Assembly (NCBI GenBank): GCA_044226395.1
Contig: JBGAHD010000002.1
Coordinates: 372,001-436,000, forward strand
DNA length: 64,000 bases
From: JBGAHD01 sp044226395
GTDB taxonomy: Bacteria > Pseudomonadota > Gammaproteobacteria > Xanthomonadales > Ahniellaceae
Direction of reading: 5' to 3'
In this document: positions 61,800-64,000 of the stretch, piece after piece
Layout of the letters: the number at the start of each line of letters is the position of its first letter
How positions within the stretch are numbered: the stretch's first letter is position 1
The notes under the pieces: model-generated
Database searches by the model: none
The model's input: only the letters and a program-made list of their open reading frames with translations
What the model was told of the DNA's origin: nothing
Position numbers and translations under genes: made by a program

Positions 61800-64000
61800 T
61801 GCTCCCGCGCTCGGTCTGGAGATCGTGACCGACGAGAGTCGCGTGGGCTTCCGGCTACGCCGATTAGAGGTCGTCAACTGGGGAACGTTCGACAAGCGCG
61901 TCTGGCGCTATGAACTGGACGGGCGAAACGGACTGCTTACGGGAGATATTGGCTCAGGAAAGTCCACACTAGTCGACGCCATCACCACCTTGCTTGTTCC
62001 AGCGCATCGTGTGGCCTACAACAAGGCCGCCGGGGCAGACGCCAGGGAACGATCACTGCGGTCCTATGTGCTTGGCCACTTCAAGAGCGAGCGAAACGAG
62101 GTCACAGGCAGTGCCCGGCCCGTTGCGCTGCGCGATGCTTCAAGCTACTCGGTCATCCTTGGCGTATTTCGCAATGAAGGTTATGACCAGGCGGTGACAC
62201 TGGCGCAAGTCTTCTGGATGAAGGATCTGCAGAGCCAGCCTGCTCGACTATTCGTGGCTTCGGAGCGCGAACTGGCAATTGCTGACGAATTTGCTGGCTT
62301 CGGTAGCGACGTCGCTGCCCTGCGCAAGAAGCTGCGGGCTGTCGGCTGCCAGCTGTTCGACAGCTTTCCACCCTATGGCGCCTGGTTCCGACGCCGCTTC
62401 GGAATCGAGCACGAGCAGGCACTGGAACTGTTTCACCAGACGGTCTCGATGAAGTCGGTGGGCAACCTCACCGACTTCGTGCGCGGCCACATGCTTGAGC
62501 CTTTCGACGTGGACAGCCGAATCGAGGCATTGATTCGCCACTTCGACGACCTCGATCGGGCCCACCAGGCTGTGATGAAGGCCAAGCGGCAAGTCGACCT
62601 GCTGAAGCCACTTGCTGATGACGGAGAGCGTCACCAGACACTTACAGCAGAGGTGCAGGGCTTGCGAGATGCTCGTGACTCGCTGCGTCCGTATTTCGCC
62701 CGACTCAAAGTCGAGTTGCTCGACCGCCGCCTTGTTCTGCTCGCCGAGGACGCTGCTCGGCTGGACGGACAGATTCAGCGCCTTGATTCCCAGCGGGCAA
62801 GCGAGAGTGTCGAGATCGGCCGATTGGAGCGGGCCTTGCGAGACAACGGTGGCGACCGTCTCGAGGAGCTGGCGGCGGACATACGTCGACTGGAGCAGGA
62901 AAAGGGCCAGCGCCAAGCAAGGTCCGATCGGTTCAGGGAGCTGCTTGCGGGAGTCGAAGCGGAAGCGCCGGCCGACGAGGCTGGCTTCCTGGCGCAGCAA
63001 CAAACGATAGCGCAACGCGCCGAGGACCTGCGCGAGAAGCTTGTCGAACTGGGAAACACCGAGCGGGAGGAAGACTACGCCTTCCGCCAGGGCCGCGACG
63101 AGCACACCGGTCTGAGCGAAGAGATTGAGAGTCTCCAGAGGCGCAAGAGCAACATCGACACTACTCAGGTCAGGATCCGTGATGCGCTGTGTGCATCGCT
63201 GTCGATCGCTGAGAATGACCTTCCCTTCGCGGGTGAGCTTATCCAAGTGCGCGAGGACGAGCGTGAGTGGGAGGGTGCCGCCGAGCGACTGCTGCGCGGA
63301 TTCGGCTTGGCGTTGTTGGTGCCGGATGCACATTACAAGGCGGTGGCGGACTGGGTGGATCGCCAACATCTCGGCGCGCGGCTTGTGTTCTTCCATGTGC
63401 GCCCGCGCAAGGCGACCCAGCATGGCGGATTGCATCCGCAGTCGCTTGTGCGCAAGCTCATCGTCAAACAGGATTCGCCGCACTTCGAATGGCTGGAGCA
63501 CGAGCTTCGCCAGCGCTTTGACGTGGCTTGCTGCGAAACCGGCGAGCAGTTCCGACGTGAGACCCGCGCCATCACGCGGGCCGGCCAGATCAAGGACCCG
63601 AGCGGGCGTCACGAGAAGGACGACCGAAGCCGAATCGATGATCGTAGCCGTTACGTGCTCGGCTGGAGCAATGCAGACAAGATTCGTGCGCTAAGCGATC
63701 AGCGGAAGCGGCTGGAGGACAAGCTCGCGGTTCTCGCTCAGCAAGTCAGCCGGATTCAGAGTAGGCGTAAAGACCTGCAGGGCCGTCTGGAGACCCTCGC
63801 CAAACTGGAGGAGTTCACGCGCTTCGCGGACATCGACTGGATAAGCCTGACTCGACAGATTGCAGAACTTGCCGAGGAGCGAGCGCGGCTGGAAGCATCT
63901 TCCAATGCCCTGCAGGAGTTGGCGCGCCAGCTCAAGGCGGTACGAGAGCGACTAGACGAAGTAGAGGCCAAGCGAACCGAGGCGCTCGGCAGGCGAGGCG
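61792..64000 (+). CDS. jetC: Wadjet SMC-like ATPase JetC, N-terminal part (runs off the window)
   Basis: Open from ATG 61792 to the end, 736 codons with no stop. MukB-like SMC motor of Wadjet. N-terminal ATPase with EVVNWGTFDKRVWRYELDG, Walker A TGDIGSGKSTLVDA and LRSYVLGHFKSERNE as in JetC, then two long coiled-coil arms (RLEELAADIRRLEQEKGQRQ; LAEERARLEASSNALQEL) around a hinge-like middle near residue 500-600. JetC is about 1,100 aa, so roughly a third is missing. jetD, the nuclease gene, should follow past the window. Confidence 0.92.
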   Translation, partial: MHDAPALGLEIVTDESRVGFRLRRLEVVNWGTFDKRVWRYELDGRNGLLTGDIGSGKSTLVDAITTLLVPAHRVAYNKAAGADARERSLRSYVLGHFKSERNEVTGSARPVALRDASSYSVILGVFRNEGYDQAVTLAQVFWMKDLQSQPARLFVASERELAIADEFAGFGSDVAALRKKLRAVGCQLFDSFPPYGAWFRRRFGIEHEQALELFHQTVSMKSVGNLTDFVRGHMLEPFDVDSRIEALIRHFDDLDRAHQAVMKAKRQVDLLKPLADDGERHQTLTAEVQGLRDARDSLRPYFARLKVELLDRRLVLLAEDAARLDGQIQRLDSQRASESVEIGRLERALRDNGGDRLEELAADIRRLEQEKGQRQARSDRFRELLAGVEAEAPADEAGFLAQQQTIAQRAEDLREKLVELGNTEREEDYAFRQGRDEHTGLSEEIESLQRRKSNIDTTQVRIRDALCASLSIAENDLPFAGELIQVREDEREWEGAAERLLRGFGLALLVPDAHYKAVADWVDRQHLGARLVFFHVRPRKATQHGGLHPQSLVRKLIVKQDSPHFEWLEHELRQRFDVACCETGEQFRRETRAITRAGQIKDPSGRHEKDDRSRIDDRSRYVLGWSNADKIRALSDQRKRLEDKLAVLAQQVSRIQSRRKDLQGRLETLAKLEEFTRFADIDWISLTRQIAELAEERARLEASSNALQELARQLKAVRERLDEVEAKRTEALGRRG

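Overview
The window is high-GC chromosomal DNA from a gammaproteobacterium of the Xanthomonas/Lysobacter group (Xanthomonadales, also called Lysobacterales). Three things place it there. There is a complete xanthomonadin-type aryl-polyene pigment cluster. A C-rich-loop small RNA sits next to polA. The blocks topA-smg-dprA-lysM, def-fmt-rsmB-DUF4390-ntrY, ntrX-trkA-trkH and rpoD-tRNA-Ile(CAT) are in the order known for this group. All functional calls rest on reading motifs and gene order by eye; no database search was run.

Layout. 1-11 kb: the 3' part of uvrD, a membrane Ser/Thr protein kinase, an orphan Tat-exported TRAP solute-binding lipoprotein, a diheme cytochrome c, a DUF2782 protein, polA, an sRNA locus, and hemF with two small-operon partners. 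12-28 kb: the pigment cluster. One arm runs rightward (ketosynthase, chain-length factor, glycosyltransferase, halogenase-like flavoenzyme). It meets a leftward arm (ACP, membrane protein, dehydratase, acyltransferase, LolA-like protein, MMPL exporter, dehydratase, FabG, small secreted protein). To the right are a second halogenase-like flavoenzyme, the chorismatase XanB2, the AMP-ligase XanA2 and a phosphopantetheinyl transferase. Together these genes could make the hydroxybenzoate starter, activate it, extend it as a polyene on the ACP, decorate it and move it to the outer membrane.

28-54 kb: an ArsR-like regulator diverges from a NIPSNAP/monooxygenase pair across a perfect inverted repeat. 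Housekeeping blocks follow (topA, smg, dprA, a LysM protein; def, fmt, rsmB, DUF4390, ntrY). Three envelope-glycan genes lie between ntrY and an unusual ntrX that lacks the sigma-54 contact loop. Then come trkA, trkH, an LpxL-like acyltransferase, dtd, rpoD and tRNA-Ile(CAT).

54-64 kb: composition changes right after the tRNA CCA end. About 1 kb without a recognisable gene leads into a tightly packed series: type III methyltransferase, type III restriction helicase-nuclease, then jetA, jetB and the start of jetC of a Wadjet plasmid-defence system. Spacing suggests the two defence systems are one transcription unit. This tRNA-adjacent composite defence island, the polA-linked C-rich-loop sRNA and the altered NtrX are the most interesting items. 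No CRISPR array, rRNA gene or intact insertion sequence was seen.
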